Positions 1 to 8,208 are shown, numbered from the stretch's first letter. The stretch: 8,589 nt of DNA from JAHHUA01 sp036635475 (GCA_036635475.1 JAVWQH010000052.1:1-8589), one strand, 5' to 3'. Notes: generated from the letters alone by a model not told the origin. Made by a program: numbers and translations.

Positions 1-944
1 TTATCCTTGCTGTAGGAATCAATGTGAATCTTTTTCTCCATAAGTTCTGACCATTTACTCAGCATTCGCTGAATTGCGATAGAAGCATCCAAAGTCTCGT
101 CTATAAGCTCAGCAGTAGCATTTTGAGCTTGGTCAAAGATATTATTGAACAATCGGGCACAATCGCAGTCAAATCTTGAGATTTCGTTGTCGGCATCTGC
201 ATTTTCCAATATGGAAGTGCATTCTTTAATTAATTGATTTTTGTGTTTCGCAATTCGCTCCAACAATTTTTCGTGTTGGGTCTTTTTTTCTTCCTCTTTG
301 TCTGTTTTTTGTGTAGCAACTTTATAGATGCTATTAAATAAGAGGTATCGTTCCTGACTCCATTGATACTGAGCTATAAACTGTGGATTATTGATTATTG
401 CTTCAAAATCTTCTTTGGTGGTAGTATCATCAAAGATTGCAAGCTTAAACCGATGCGAGAGTAATTCAATCTTGTCAACGGTCATTTCCATATCTTTTAT
501 ACCAAGAGCCACATCATCTTCTTCTAAATAGAAACGATGAACACTTGATTTAAGCATACTGACATTTTCCATTACAAAAACAGTTGGTTGTAATTCTGTG
601 ATGACACGAACATACTCTTTGACCAATCGGTTATTCATGCTTACAGCAGTGTTTTTTTGCCTATTTGCATTGGAAAACCCTTGGCAAGGCGGACCACCAA
701 TTACGACATCTACTGTACCTAATGCTTTGATAGAATCTGCAGTAACTTTTGTAACATTATCAAACATTTTGACGTGCTTGTGATTTTCTTCATATGTTAA
801 TTGGGCGTTACGATTATTCTCCGCAGCAGCTATAATTTGAAATCGTCCAGTTTGCGTAAAGCCATAACTTAATCCACCGGCTCCCGCAAATAAATCTACG
901 ACCGTATATTTTTTCTGATTATCTTTTGTTGGCATATTGCTCAT
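1..944 (-). CDS. DNA (cytosine-5) methyltransferase, N-terminal part, cut by window edge
   Basis: Transfers a methyl group from S-adenosylmethionine to C5 of cytosine in a specific DNA site. Here it presumably protects host DNA as the modification arm of a restriction-modification-like operon. 314 codons are visible and the 3' end lies outside the window. Seen motifs: motif I DLFAGAGGLSYGF at residues 17-29 (SAM binding), motif IV GGPPCQGFS at 83-91 with catalytic Cys87, and motif VI ENV at 126-128. The start ATG at 944 overlaps the stop of the upstream AIPR gene as ATGA and follows the ribosome site GAGGAGGAG (947-955). An alternative ATG at 935 is less well placed. Oddity: after ENV there are 186 residues with no QxRxR motif VIII, including a charged, coiled-coil-like stretch around 213-240. 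This implies a large insertion between motifs VI and VIII. The family is certain; target specificity cannot be read because the recognition domain lies off the window. Confidence 0.95.
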   Translation of the reverse strand, partial: MSNMPTKDNQKKYTVVDLFAGAGGLSYGFTQTGRFQIIAAAENNRNAQLTYEENHKHVKMFDNVTKVTADSIKALGTVDVVIGGPPCQGFSNANRQKNTAVSMNNRLVKEYVRVITELQPTVFVMENVSMLKSSVHRFYLEEDDVALGIKDMEMTVDKIELLSHRFKLAIFDDTTTKEDFEAIINNPQFIAQYQWSQERYLLFNSIYKVATQKTDKEEEKKTQHEKLLERIAKHKNQLIKECTSILENADADNEISRFDCDCARLFNNIFDQAQNATAELIDETLDASIAIQRMLSKWSELMEKKIHIDSYSKD

Positions 945-2689
945 AACTCCTCCTCAAAACGGCGCTGAAGAAGTTCCCAGCAATATTCTTTTTTACACCA
1001 CTGCCCAATATTAACTCCGGGTGTCGTGGGGTTCATAAAATGGTTCCACACGATGTACATTACTTTTTCTATTATTTGAGCTACCTCTGGTGAAATACTT
1101 TGCGTTGCCCATATATAATTTGAATCAACTTTATCGGCGAAGTATTTTCCGATAAGCGCCATCGTATAGTAATTCTGCTGTGCCTTGAATCCGCCAAATT
1201 TATGATCGGCAATTATTTTATCGCATTCGTTAAACAAAATTACTTTGCTTATCATATCCTTATACGTTGCTTCGCTTGGTTCCGGTATTTCTCCTTTTTT
1301 CGTCATTTCTGAGAAAATGACAAAATTAGTTTCTAGGCCTTTGCTCACAATATCAGGAAAACCACGCCATGCCATTATACATTTTGCAGCAACAGTTTTG
1401 GATATACACCGTGATTTTGGATTGTGCTCTTTAAATTGCCGCTTTAACGCAGGGGTAATCTGTCGGTTTACTTCTACTAAATATTGGCCTCTTGCACGTT
1501 CATAGAACCAGCGATCTAAAGATTTCCCTTTTTCGGTAGGTATATAAATGCTTCGTGATAATTGCTCCATACGGATATGGTATTCATCATTCGCACTAAA
1601 GTCAGACATATTGATTTTATTTTGACTGTTGGCGTATTTAGAAATATTCGCAATGATTTCATTCGTTTTTTCGGTATCTTTAATAACACTTAGCTTAATC
1701 TGAACGCTGGCCTCGCTTAATGAAATTTTGCTTTGATATGCATTATATATTGATGCAGTTGTTTGACCGCCGTTTACAATTTGCCAGCCATGTAGAACAT
1801 TAATTACTGATAGCGTATTTGTCGATGCTACTTCATCTATTTCAATGCTTTCTGCAATGGTTGATATGCCATTGTTATATGCCATAAACATATGTGGCTC
1901 ACTTGATAATGTATCTCGAATGCCTTTATTTATTTTGCCTGTTGCCTGTAAGAACGAACGAACATTGCGTTCAATTAGCTTTTGCCCCTCGTCCCTATAA
2001 ATTTTAGCAAGTAGTTCTCCCGAAATAACGCCCACATAACAGTCATATGCAGGGTTTTCATCATCAACCTTGATTAAGCTTAGTTGTTCTGAATATTTGC
2101 TTTTAAGACGAATAACAACCTTTGTAGCTTGGGCGTTTTGAAACAAACACTGATATAGACGCTCAATATCCCATACATCAAATTTAACTGTGATTTTCCC
2201 CACAATAATGTCTTGAGGAACATACAAAACAGCTTCATTATTAGTAATTAAAATAACATTGACAACTTCTGTTTCGTTTGCATATTGCTTAATAAATTCA
2301 TAGGCTTGATAGCCATCTCCGGATTCTTCCGCTTCTTCAAAATATGGGGTTTCGCAGCTTTTATAGAATTTTGTAGCTTGTCGAACAATTTTATCAATGT
2401 CTGTTTTTCCAAGCTTTTCAATGGAAGATTTAGAATTATAATCAGCAATCAGCAATGTCATAGAATGAAAATATTCGCTGTATGCATATCCATCTAAACG
2501 CATCTTTTCATTCGTTTTTTTGAAGCTCACAATTTCACAGTCAGCCAAGTTAGTCACGCCTGCTTCCTGCAAATAAGAAACAAATATTGTTTTAAATGCA
2601 TTGAGAGAGCCCACGCCATTTTCCTTGGCATATGTTGTAGCTTCTTCTGATAATTCGCTATAAAACTCCTTTACTTTATCTGACAGCAT
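941..2689 (-). CDS. AIPR family protein (abortive infection phage resistance)
   Basis: A 582-aa protein of the AIPR family, found in phage-resistance and restriction-type loci; its biochemical role here is not known. Family hallmarks (numbered from the chosen start): IERNVR at 239-244, YNNGIS at 271-276, IVNGGQT at 304-310, ANSQNKI at 353-359 and WFYERARGQY at 394-403. The N-terminal part holds D66-G-Y followed by a strand ending in A-D83-Y, which resembles the spacing of a restriction-endonuclease fold, but the expected lysine is not in the usual E/D-x-K place, so catalysis is uncertain. Start choice: an ATG at 2698 sits directly against the AAGGAG site with no spacer, whereas the in-frame ATG at 2689 is 9 bases away and is preferred. 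Using 2698 adds three residues (MSQ). It overlaps the PD-(D/E)XK gene by 14 bases and the methyltransferase by 4. Confidence 0.92.
   Translation of the reverse strand: MLSDKVKEFYSELSEEATTYAKENGVGSLNAFKTIFVSYLQEAGVTNLADCEIVSFKKTNEKMRLDGYAYSEYFHSMTLLIADYNSKSSIEKLGKTDIDKIVRQATKFYKSCETPYFEEAEESGDGYQAYEFIKQYANETEVVNVILITNNEAVLYVPQDIIVGKITVKFDVWDIERLYQCLFQNAQATKVVIRLKSKYSEQLSLIKVDDENPAYDCYVGVISGELLAKIYRDEGQKLIERNVRSFLQATGKINKGIRDTLSSEPHMFMAYNNGISTIAESIEIDEVASTNTLSVINVLHGWQIVNGGQTTASIYNAYQSKISLSEASVQIKLSVIKDTEKTNEIIANISKYANSQNKINMSDFSANDEYHIRMEQLSRSIYIPTEKGKSLDRWFYERARGQYLVEVNRQITPALKRQFKEHNPKSRCISKTVAAKCIMAWRGFPDIVSKGLETNFVIFSEMTKKGEIPEPSEATYKDMISKVILFNECDKIIADHKFGGFKAQQNYYTMALIGKYFADKVDSNYIWATQSISPEVAQIIEKVMYIVWNHFMNPTTPGVNIGQWCKKEYCWELLQRRFEEEL
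947..955 (-). promoter_or_regulatory. Ribosome binding site of the methyltransferase
   Basis: The minus strand reads GAGGAGGAG here, inside the last codons of the AIPR gene (encoding EEE). AGGAGG lies 4 bases from the ATG at 944, and the repeated register also offers GAGG 7 bases away. It is the strongest Shine-Dalgarno site in the operon and supports efficient translation of the last gene despite its distal position. Confidence 0.75.
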
Positions 2690-3695
2690 TTGGCTCATCT
2701 CCTTTCAACAAAACTTTTACTCCCTCTGTTACCAAAAACCTTTGGCACATATCCATACTTACGGAATATATAACATTGCTTAAGCCTGACTCCAATTTTG
2801 AGCGTTCAATCCGTGGGAACCCTGTATCCACCTTGTAAAGATTATCTTCTCTATCGAAATAGCCTGTTGAATATAATTCGGCACACGCAGACAAATACCC
2901 ATATTGTTCAACTTTTTCATGAAACTGTTGCAAATATGCAGTATCTGAAACCAAAAGCAATTCAACTTCTTGAACCATTTCCGGCAGAGTAAATCCATCG
3001 CTCTCACTTTTCCTAAACGCATAAAATTGTAAATACAAATCATGTAGTACATCCTGAGTATCAAGCTGATATTCGCTGCTAATATTTGCCTTATAGGGAG
3101 CCTTTTGAGCCGTTGCCTTCACTTCAATAGCGCTTCCTTGAATATAAAAATCATGGGTTTCGTCATTGCATCCAGACCAAAAAGAAACTGCAACTGCACC
3201 ATAGATTTCTATTAGCTGCTTTAGCAAAGTCAATTCCCCCAATAGCCCCAATTCACGTTCCTTTGATAGCAAAATATCCTTTTCAAGTAAAAAGAAATTT
3301 CTCCATTTGGTAAGTACGCTAGAGAAGCAGCCTGTAATACTTTTTAGATTTCGTAATTTCTCTATTGAAACGCGCAAATCCTCTACGATAATTTCAAAGA
3401 TATATCCTTCACTTTGATCGGATTGTTTTAGAAAAATGCAATCTCCTAAGCTATCTCCATATTCAGGTAATGTAGCTATACCTATTTCAACGCCTTTCCA
3501 ACGAGGGAACGAGATATTGTCTGGAGACTTTTCAATATGCACATATAACTCGAGTGCACGGGTAATTTTATCAACAGCAAAAATAATTACTGCACCGTTA
3601 TCCATTTTCAAACGGCGTGCTAATCTGCTTTTTCCTTGTTCATTTTCTTTTGCCGCTTTTAATATCTCGACATAAATATCACTCGTATAACTCAT
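2676..3695 (-). CDS. PD-(D/E)XK motif protein (DUF4420 type), candidate nuclease
   Basis: A 339-aa protein matching the family annotated as PD-(D/E)XK motif protein (DUF4420), often next to Z1 and AIPR genes. The likely role is metal-dependent DNA cleavage in the defence operon. Seen: the conserved helix GLLGEL at 150-155 with Glu154, Trp173, then H181-D182-F followed after a short hairpin by E191-V-K193. Glu154, Asp182, Glu191 and Lys193 together form the expected PD-(D/E)XK active site. The segment after it (NISSEYQLD, 204-212) is also typical of the family. The N-terminal ~140 residues are mixed alpha/beta with no motif I can name. The start ATG at 3695 has GAGGG 6 bases upstream and overlaps the end of the Z1 gene by 17 bases. 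No separate DNA-recognition domain is visible, so target choice probably depends on partners. Family confidence is high; enzymatic activity is inferred from intact residues. Confidence 0.9.
   Translation of the reverse strand: MSYTSDIYVEILKAAKENEQGKSRLARRLKMDNGAVIIFAVDKITRALELYVHIEKSPDNISFPRWKGVEIGIATLPEYGDSLGDCIFLKQSDQSEGYIFEIIVEDLRVSIEKLRNLKSITGCFSSVLTKWRNFFLLEKDILLSKERELGLLGELTLLKQLIEIYGAVAVSFWSGCNDETHDFYIQGSAIEVKATAQKAPYKANISSEYQLDTQDVLHDLYLQFYAFRKSESDGFTLPEMVQEVELLLVSDTAYLQQFHEKVEQYGYLSACAELYSTGYFDREDNLYKVDTGFPRIERSKLESGLSNVIYSVSMDMCQRFLVTEGVKVLLKGDEPNAVR
2699..2704 (-). promoter_or_regulatory. Ribosome binding site that decides the AIPR start
   Basis: The minus strand reads AAGGAG immediately next to the ATG at 2698. 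A ribosome cannot normally use a start codon with no spacer, so the site fits the ATG at 2689 (9-base spacer). The site lies inside the coding sequence of the preceding PD-(D/E)XK gene, consistent with translational coupling. Confidence 0.65.
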
Positions 3696-6489
3696 AGTTT
3701 TCCCTCTCGATAGCGATTTCAGTTACCCTATATGATTGTAAATTTCCCAGCCCCTGACGATGTGGGAACACAACAGCAAATCCAAATGGTGTTTTATGCG
3801 TTCCTTTTGATTTTGTTAAAGAACCCGCTTGTCCAATAGGGTACAAAATTAGAAGGCCATTTTCTCTTTTTCGTGTGCTTTTTCTTATGTATTCCGCCAA
3901 TGTTTTTTCATCACCAAGACTATGCGTGTTTTTGATTGCTTCAACTTGGTTCATCTGTGCACTTGTGTAATCTAAATACTCATGCCCCGCAGATGTCATC
4001 GTGTGAATAGAACAAAACCGATCGCCCTCTGTGATACCTTTTTCACGTTCTATACCAGAGCCAATTTCTAAATTAGCAATAGAAAATTTGGGACCATTGC
4101 CAACATTGATAAGGCAGACAGTCCAATTGGTTAACCCGCCACACTTATTTTGATTGCGGATGTAGTCTGCCATGTATTGGCTGTTGGCTCTTGTGGCATT
4201 TTCAGAAGTTTGATAATCCTCCAAAAAATTTGCTATGTCAAAGCCTGCAACCCTGCTCCAAAATATATGTTCTCCCACAGCCGGCCGGTTCTTCTCTTGC
4301 CAATAAAGTTCTTTATTCTGTGGTGCTCCTATTGCTTTTAAAAGAATTTCTGCCGCTGCAAAGTTTGTATCATATTGCTCTGGATTTACATCAAACGAGC
4401 GTGTTTGGCTCAATCTATTGCTAAAATCCTTTTTCATTTCCTTTCCGGTTCGTACTTTATTTCGACTGGAAATTAGTAAATCAGGATGAGTTGCAATGCG
4501 TAGACCAAAAGACATTGGCGTTTGATCCATATCGTTCATGAAATCGAACTGATGCACGAGTTCTTCTGTTGCCATACTTATATGCAAGAAATAATTTTTC
4601 AGCAGAGGAGTCGTATACAATCGGCATAAATCCAAGTATCCCGGACGATAGCCAAACCAACGCCCCATCTGCATTAATGTGTCATAGGTGTTTGAGCTTC
4701 TTGTAAAATAACTAACAGTAAGACCTTCTAATGTAAGGCCTCGTGAAAGCTTATCTCCACCGATGGCGATTACATTAAATGCTTGTCCTGCGTGATCTTT
4801 ATACATAAGCGAGTCCATGCTTTTGCCATTAACGCTGTAAATAACAAACTCTTTTTCCGAAAAAAGATGCTTAATTTCCTGATATACGGTTGCCCACTCA
4901 AACTCAAGTATTTCCCCGGCATATTTAGGGAACTCATTTTGCATTTCAAGTGTGGTTTGTTGATAATCATTTTCCCAAATTTCTCTGAATGATGTCTCAA
5001 TATCAGAATCTCCATAGAGGACAAAGTTTTCAAGCTCTTCCTTAACATATTCTGCAATTTTGCGTTTTATCTTGTTCTGTTGTGCAACAAAGCGTACGAT
5101 GTGAATGAGCATTGTATTCGGCTTGTTTCGTTGTCCTCGTAGATTTCGTAGTGCAGTAGAGATAAAAAAGCACTTGATGGCTTGCTTTAATTCCGCAGGA
5201 ATTTCGCCAACGGGATCGGTGGATTTTGTTCCTTTGCCTAAATAGCTTTTCCCCTCTACAATATCTCTGCACAAGGGCATAGCAGGAGCTTCATCCTCGC
5301 CGGTTAGTCCGAAAAACTCACGAGCTCCGATATACTTATCGGCTCTCGGTATTTTAAGAATAAAATCCTTCGGGTACAGATCACTCCCAAATTTATTATC
5401 TTGCATATGCGGTGGAATAAAAATGTTAGCAAATGGTGTTGCTGTATAACCAACATATGAACGGCACTCAAACAGGCGCAACATTTCTCTAATTAGTCCG
5501 TTAATTGTGGTTGGGTTATAGTTATCCAGTAGTTTACCTGTGTTGTCAAAGCATTCATTCGTGTTTAAAGAAGCCTGATCCGCCTCATCGTCAATGATTA
5601 AAACAGGGTACTCAGATGGGATAATCTTTTTTTGCTTGCCATCACTTTCTGCAATCGGACTTTTTTGAAAATAGGCAATCAACTTTCTTAGAACCGCTGC
5701 ATTCTTTTTTGTAACAATAATATATGGTGGATGCATAGATGTACCAGCAACCTTAATGTTGAAATCTCCTTTTTCATCTCTTGTTGTTAAAGATTGATAT
5801 AGGGTGGATTCCGTGATTTGATTGCTTTTTCCGATGCCAACGCCAATAGCATTTTTTGCATGAGTGTAATTTCCTTGCGCTTGCAAACTTGTTTCATATC
5901 CAAGCACTTCTTCGTCAATGCGTGCTTGTGTCTGGCTACGAAGATTATTGTGAATACCGCTTAATACGATAATAATTTTGTATCCGGCGTCGATTGCTTT
6001 ATTTATCAACCCGATATAGTGGGCAGTCTTGCCTGATTGAACATAACCAAACACCAATCCCATGTGTTCTTCTGAGTTATGTTCATAGGCATTGGAAATC
6101 ACATTCATGACATCATCTGTAGCTTCATCGATATCCCTAACGGCATTGATGCTCCAGTTATCCTTTTTATAGAGGCAATCAAAATATCGTGTCCAATATT
6201 CTGTTTTAAAGCCATCAGTTTTTCTTAATCTCTTCCACCAATCGGAATCTTTCATTTCGTTGCTTACGATGTTTATGACTGGCTCTATATCGGCAGATAT
6301 TTCCCCAAAAAGAAAATTACGCAAACTTTCCTTGTTAATTCCTACTGCCGAAAACATGGACACTACCTGCTCCACAATATCTGAAATGGATTGGGCGAAG
6401 TCTTTATCCTGCAACTCCACACAGCGGTTATACGCAGCTATATATAAATTTCTTTCGCTCTCGCTTAGACTATTTGGAATGTTAATCAT
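3679..6489 (-). CDS. Z1 domain protein, superfamily 2 helicase-like ATPase
   Basis: A 936-aa Z1-family protein, the largest gene of the operon and probably its DNA-translocating or DNA-remodelling motor. Helicase-like motifs in order: Walker A VQSGKT at 150-155, Walker B DDEAD at 300-304, YTATPFAN at 348-355 (motif III-like), GGDKLSRGLTLEGL at 577-590 and QMGRWFGYRPGY at 607-618, the motif V/VI region with an arginine finger candidate. A helical region of about 130 residues precedes the ATPase core. The C-terminal part ends in family-typical strands GLLILYPIG (878-886) and GFAVVFPHR (903-911). All key ATPase residues are present. Z1 has been described as an endonuclease-associated domain, but I see no nuclease motif of its own here; cleavage is more easily assigned to the next gene. 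The ATG at 6489 has AGAGG 9 bases upstream and overlaps the GHKL gene by 8 bases. Confidence 0.94.
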   Translation of the reverse strand: MINIPNSLSESERNLYIAAYNRCVELQDKDFAQSISDIVEQVVSMFSAVGINKESLRNFLFGEISADIEPVINIVSNEMKDSDWWKRLRKTDGFKTEYWTRYFDCLYKKDNWSINAVRDIDEATDDVMNVISNAYEHNSEEHMGLVFGYVQSGKTAHYIGLINKAIDAGYKIIIVLSGIHNNLRSQTQARIDEEVLGYETSLQAQGNYTHAKNAIGVGIGKSNQITESTLYQSLTTRDEKGDFNIKVAGTSMHPPYIIVTKKNAAVLRKLIAYFQKSPIAESDGKQKKIIPSEYPVLIIDDEADQASLNTNECFDNTGKLLDNYNPTTINGLIREMLRLFECRSYVGYTATPFANIFIPPHMQDNKFGSDLYPKDFILKIPRADKYIGAREFFGLTGEDEAPAMPLCRDIVEGKSYLGKGTKSTDPVGEIPAELKQAIKCFFISTALRNLRGQRNKPNTMLIHIVRFVAQQNKIKRKIAEYVKEELENFVLYGDSDIETSFREIWENDYQQTTLEMQNEFPKYAGEILEFEWATVYQEIKHLFSEKEFVIYSVNGKSMDSLMYKDHAGQAFNVIAIGGDKLSRGLTLEGLTVSYFTRSSNTYDTLMQMGRWFGYRPGYLDLCRLYTTPLLKNYFLHISMATEELVHQFDFMNDMDQTPMSFGLRIATHPDLLISSRNKVRTGKEMKKDFSNRLSQTRSFDVNPEQYDTNFAAAEILLKAIGAPQNKELYWQEKNRPAVGEHIFWSRVAGFDIANFLEDYQTSENATRANSQYMADYIRNQNKCGGLTNWTVCLINVGNGPKFSIANLEIGSGIEREKGITEGDRFCSIHTMTSAGHEYLDYTSAQMNQVEAIKNTHSLGDEKTLAEYIRKSTRKRENGLLILYPIGQAGSLTKSKGTHKTPFGFAVVFPHRQGLGNLQSYRVTEIAIERENYELYE

Positions 6490-7978
6490 AATTTTCGACC
6501 TCTAATATCCTCGAAATATCTTCTTTAAGATACTTGAAATTTGCCATACCTAAAATAATGGGTGCTATCTCGTCTTTTTCATAACCCTTACTCATAAAAC
6601 TCTTTATATAGCCCTTAATTTCTTCTAAGTCTCGTTGCCGCTGCACTGCATCAGTTTTGTTCAGCTCACCGCTTGATGAATTGAGATACTCAGATACACC
6701 TGATTGCATAAAGGGGGCATAGTTCTCTGCAAGTGACAAAAAGGCTTTCAAATCTTGTTGCCCAGATTCATCCAACCTTTTCTCAATTGCCGAAAGTAGA
6801 GGATGCTTTTTATTGATATGATAAGAATAGAATCCATTTCTGTTTTTTCGCTGTTCCCATATATAGCCTAAATTCGGTGAAATTATATTTTTGGAATATA
6901 TGCCGCGCGAGTTATATACCTTTGCGGATGTTTCAGTACAACTATCTATAGTCCGATTCAAGATCTCACGAATATAAAGTGGCGGTGTGGCCGCCGATTT
7001 CTTGATATCTATTTTCCAGTCAAAATCACTTTCGCTACCTATATCCAATCTAATGCGTGCTAAATTAAAAGCTGGCTCTTTGCGAATGTAGTTGAACCAC
7101 GTACCATACACCAACAGCCTTCGATTTCTATACACATAAATTCCTTGATGTGCAACAACTCCATAAGGTCCCTCTATGTCTTTGAGTTCCTGTTCTGTTT
7201 TGAACTTTGTTTTATGCGGTAAGACATACGGCTGTATTGACACGTCTTTGCCGTTCTCACAATAGACTTCTTCCGCAAGCTCCTGGGTAGCACTATTGCT
7301 TAAGCAATATGGATTCCAAGGCTTTATTGGTATTGTGTTTATATTGATTACCAAGCTATTATCTTCAATAAAACGATGAAAAATCAGCCCAAGATGCTTG
7401 ACTACCGTGTCAACTAATGAATAAAAACTGTTTTTAGCTTTTACGGAGTCAGGATTCGAACAGGGCACAATTCGATCTAAGTTTTCGATGACAATAGCCG
7501 TGCCATGTTCCCACAGGCTTAAGCCAACATCGGAATATTCGGAATTGTTAACAAGTAACTTCCAGATTCCTGATGCATCTGCCTCAATAAAACTTAAATC
7601 CCAGCAAGCATTAGCATATTGCCCCTCTGCCTTTGATATTACCGTCAATTTCTTACCCATAGAAAAGGCAGCTGTTTTCATCCCCATGCCAAAGCGACCA
7701 AGGTCATTTTGCTTGCGAATATCCAGCGGGGAAGCGGAGCCGATCTTCATTGAATGTATAAGCTCATCCTCTGTCATCCCTATTCCGTTGTCTGTTATGA
7801 TGATTTTTGAGTTTATACAATCCCACGAAAAAGAAATCTCCACAATGTCTGCGCCGGCTGTGATACAATTGTCAACAATATCTGCTATAGCAGTCTCAGG
7901 TCTATATCCTACGGAGCGAAGGGAAGATAATAAAAGGTGGGCATCAGGAACCAGCTCGACATAATTAGAATTACTCAT
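6482..7978 (-). CDS. GHKL ATPase, MORC/paraMORC-like
   Basis: A 498-aa protein with a GHKL (gyrase, Hsp90, histidine kinase, MutL) ATPase domain and a following S5-like domain, as in MutL and MORC proteins. Such ATPases usually dimerise on ATP binding and can clamp or remodel DNA. Seen: N-box AIADIVDNCITAGA (30-43, Mg-binding Asn37), G1 box DNGIGM (63-68), G2 box GRFGMGMKTA (94-103), then YRNRR (283-287) and W321 followed by K326-K-S and PP (332-333), which resemble the S5-domain lysine region of MORC-like proteins. The N-box has Asp33 where MutL has its catalytic Glu. The C-terminal ~150 residues are helical with no motif I recognise. Start: ATG 7978 or GTG 7981 differ by one residue; AAGGGGG (7989-7995) suits either. 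It overlaps the regulator by 8 bases. It most likely acts with the Z1 protein on DNA; a histidine kinase is excluded because no phospho-acceptor domain is visible. Confidence 0.92.
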   Translation of the reverse strand: MSNSNYVELVPDAHLLLSSLRSVGYRPETAIADIVDNCITAGADIVEISFSWDCINSKIIITDNGIGMTEDELIHSMKIGSASPLDIRKQNDLGRFGMGMKTAAFSMGKKLTVISKAEGQYANACWDLSFIEADASGIWKLLVNNSEYSDVGLSLWEHGTAIVIENLDRIVPCSNPDSVKAKNSFYSLVDTVVKHLGLIFHRFIEDNSLVININTIPIKPWNPYCLSNSATQELAEEVYCENGKDVSIQPYVLPHKTKFKTEQELKDIEGPYGVVAHQGIYVYRNRRLLVYGTWFNYIRKEPAFNLARIRLDIGSESDFDWKIDIKKSAATPPLYIREILNRTIDSCTETSAKVYNSRGIYSKNIISPNLGYIWEQRKNRNGFYSYHINKKHPLLSAIEKRLDESGQQDLKAFLSLAENYAPFMQSGVSEYLNSSSGELNKTDAVQRQRDLEEIKGYIKSFMSKGYEKDEIAPIILGMANFKYLKEDISRILEVENYD

Positions 7979-8195
7979 CACCTAAATACCCCCTTAAAGT
8001 CTTGAGGGCTTCATGGCTAAAAGTAATTTCATCAGACAATGAAATGATCATTGTTGTTGCTAATCTATTAGGCTGAACATGTCCGTTTTCCCATCTGTTT
8101 ACGGTTGAAAAGCTAACATGAAGCTTTTTTGCAAAAGCTACCTGAGTTAGCCCTAAATTAAGCCGAATTTGCTTAACAGCGTCACAAATTTCCAT
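7971..8195 (-). CDS. Small Cro/C1 (XRE)-type helix-turn-helix regulator
   Basis: A 74-aa DNA-binding protein that is almost entirely one helix-turn-helix domain. Residues 7-42 run VKQIRLNLGLTQ, AFAKKLHVSFSTVNRWENG: the scaffold glutamine, the turn LHVS and the recognition helix STVNRWENG are classic for the family. The C-terminal ~30 residues are helical and may dimerise. Size, first position in the operon and palindromes over its own promoter recall the controller (C) proteins of restriction-modification systems; autoregulation is inferred. Start: the ATG at 8195 has GAGG 8 bases upstream. The frame stays open to an ATG at 8294, but that extension would run through the promoter and has no domain match, so it is rejected. 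It overlaps the GHKL gene by 8 bases. Confidence 0.88.
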   Translation of the reverse strand: MEICDAVKQIRLNLGLTQVAFAKKLHVSFSTVNRWENGHVQPNRLATTMIISLSDEITFSHEALKTLRGYLGDE

Positions 8196-8202
8196 AATCC
8201 AC

Positions 8203-8208
8203 ACCTCA
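8203..8208 (-). promoter_or_regulatory. Ribosome binding site of the regulator
   Basis: The minus strand reads TGAGGT, with GAGG 8 bases before the ATG at 8195. It fixes the short start of the regulator. It lies about 5 bases downstream of the probable transcription start, giving a very short leader of about 17 bases. Confidence 0.65.

Noticed and set aside
598..783. 61-codon plus-strand open frame
   Set aside because: It lies antisense to the methyltransferase and covers its GGPPCQG motif; no ribosome site and no family resemblance.
7488..7964. 158-codon plus-strand open frame
   Set aside because: It is antisense to the ATP-binding domain of the GHKL gene, whose motifs are intact; a shadow frame.
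6482..7978. GHKL gene as a sensor histidine kinase
   Set aside because: No H-box, transmembrane segment or sensor domain; the following S5-like region with YRNRR and a KKS motif points to MutL/MORC relatives.
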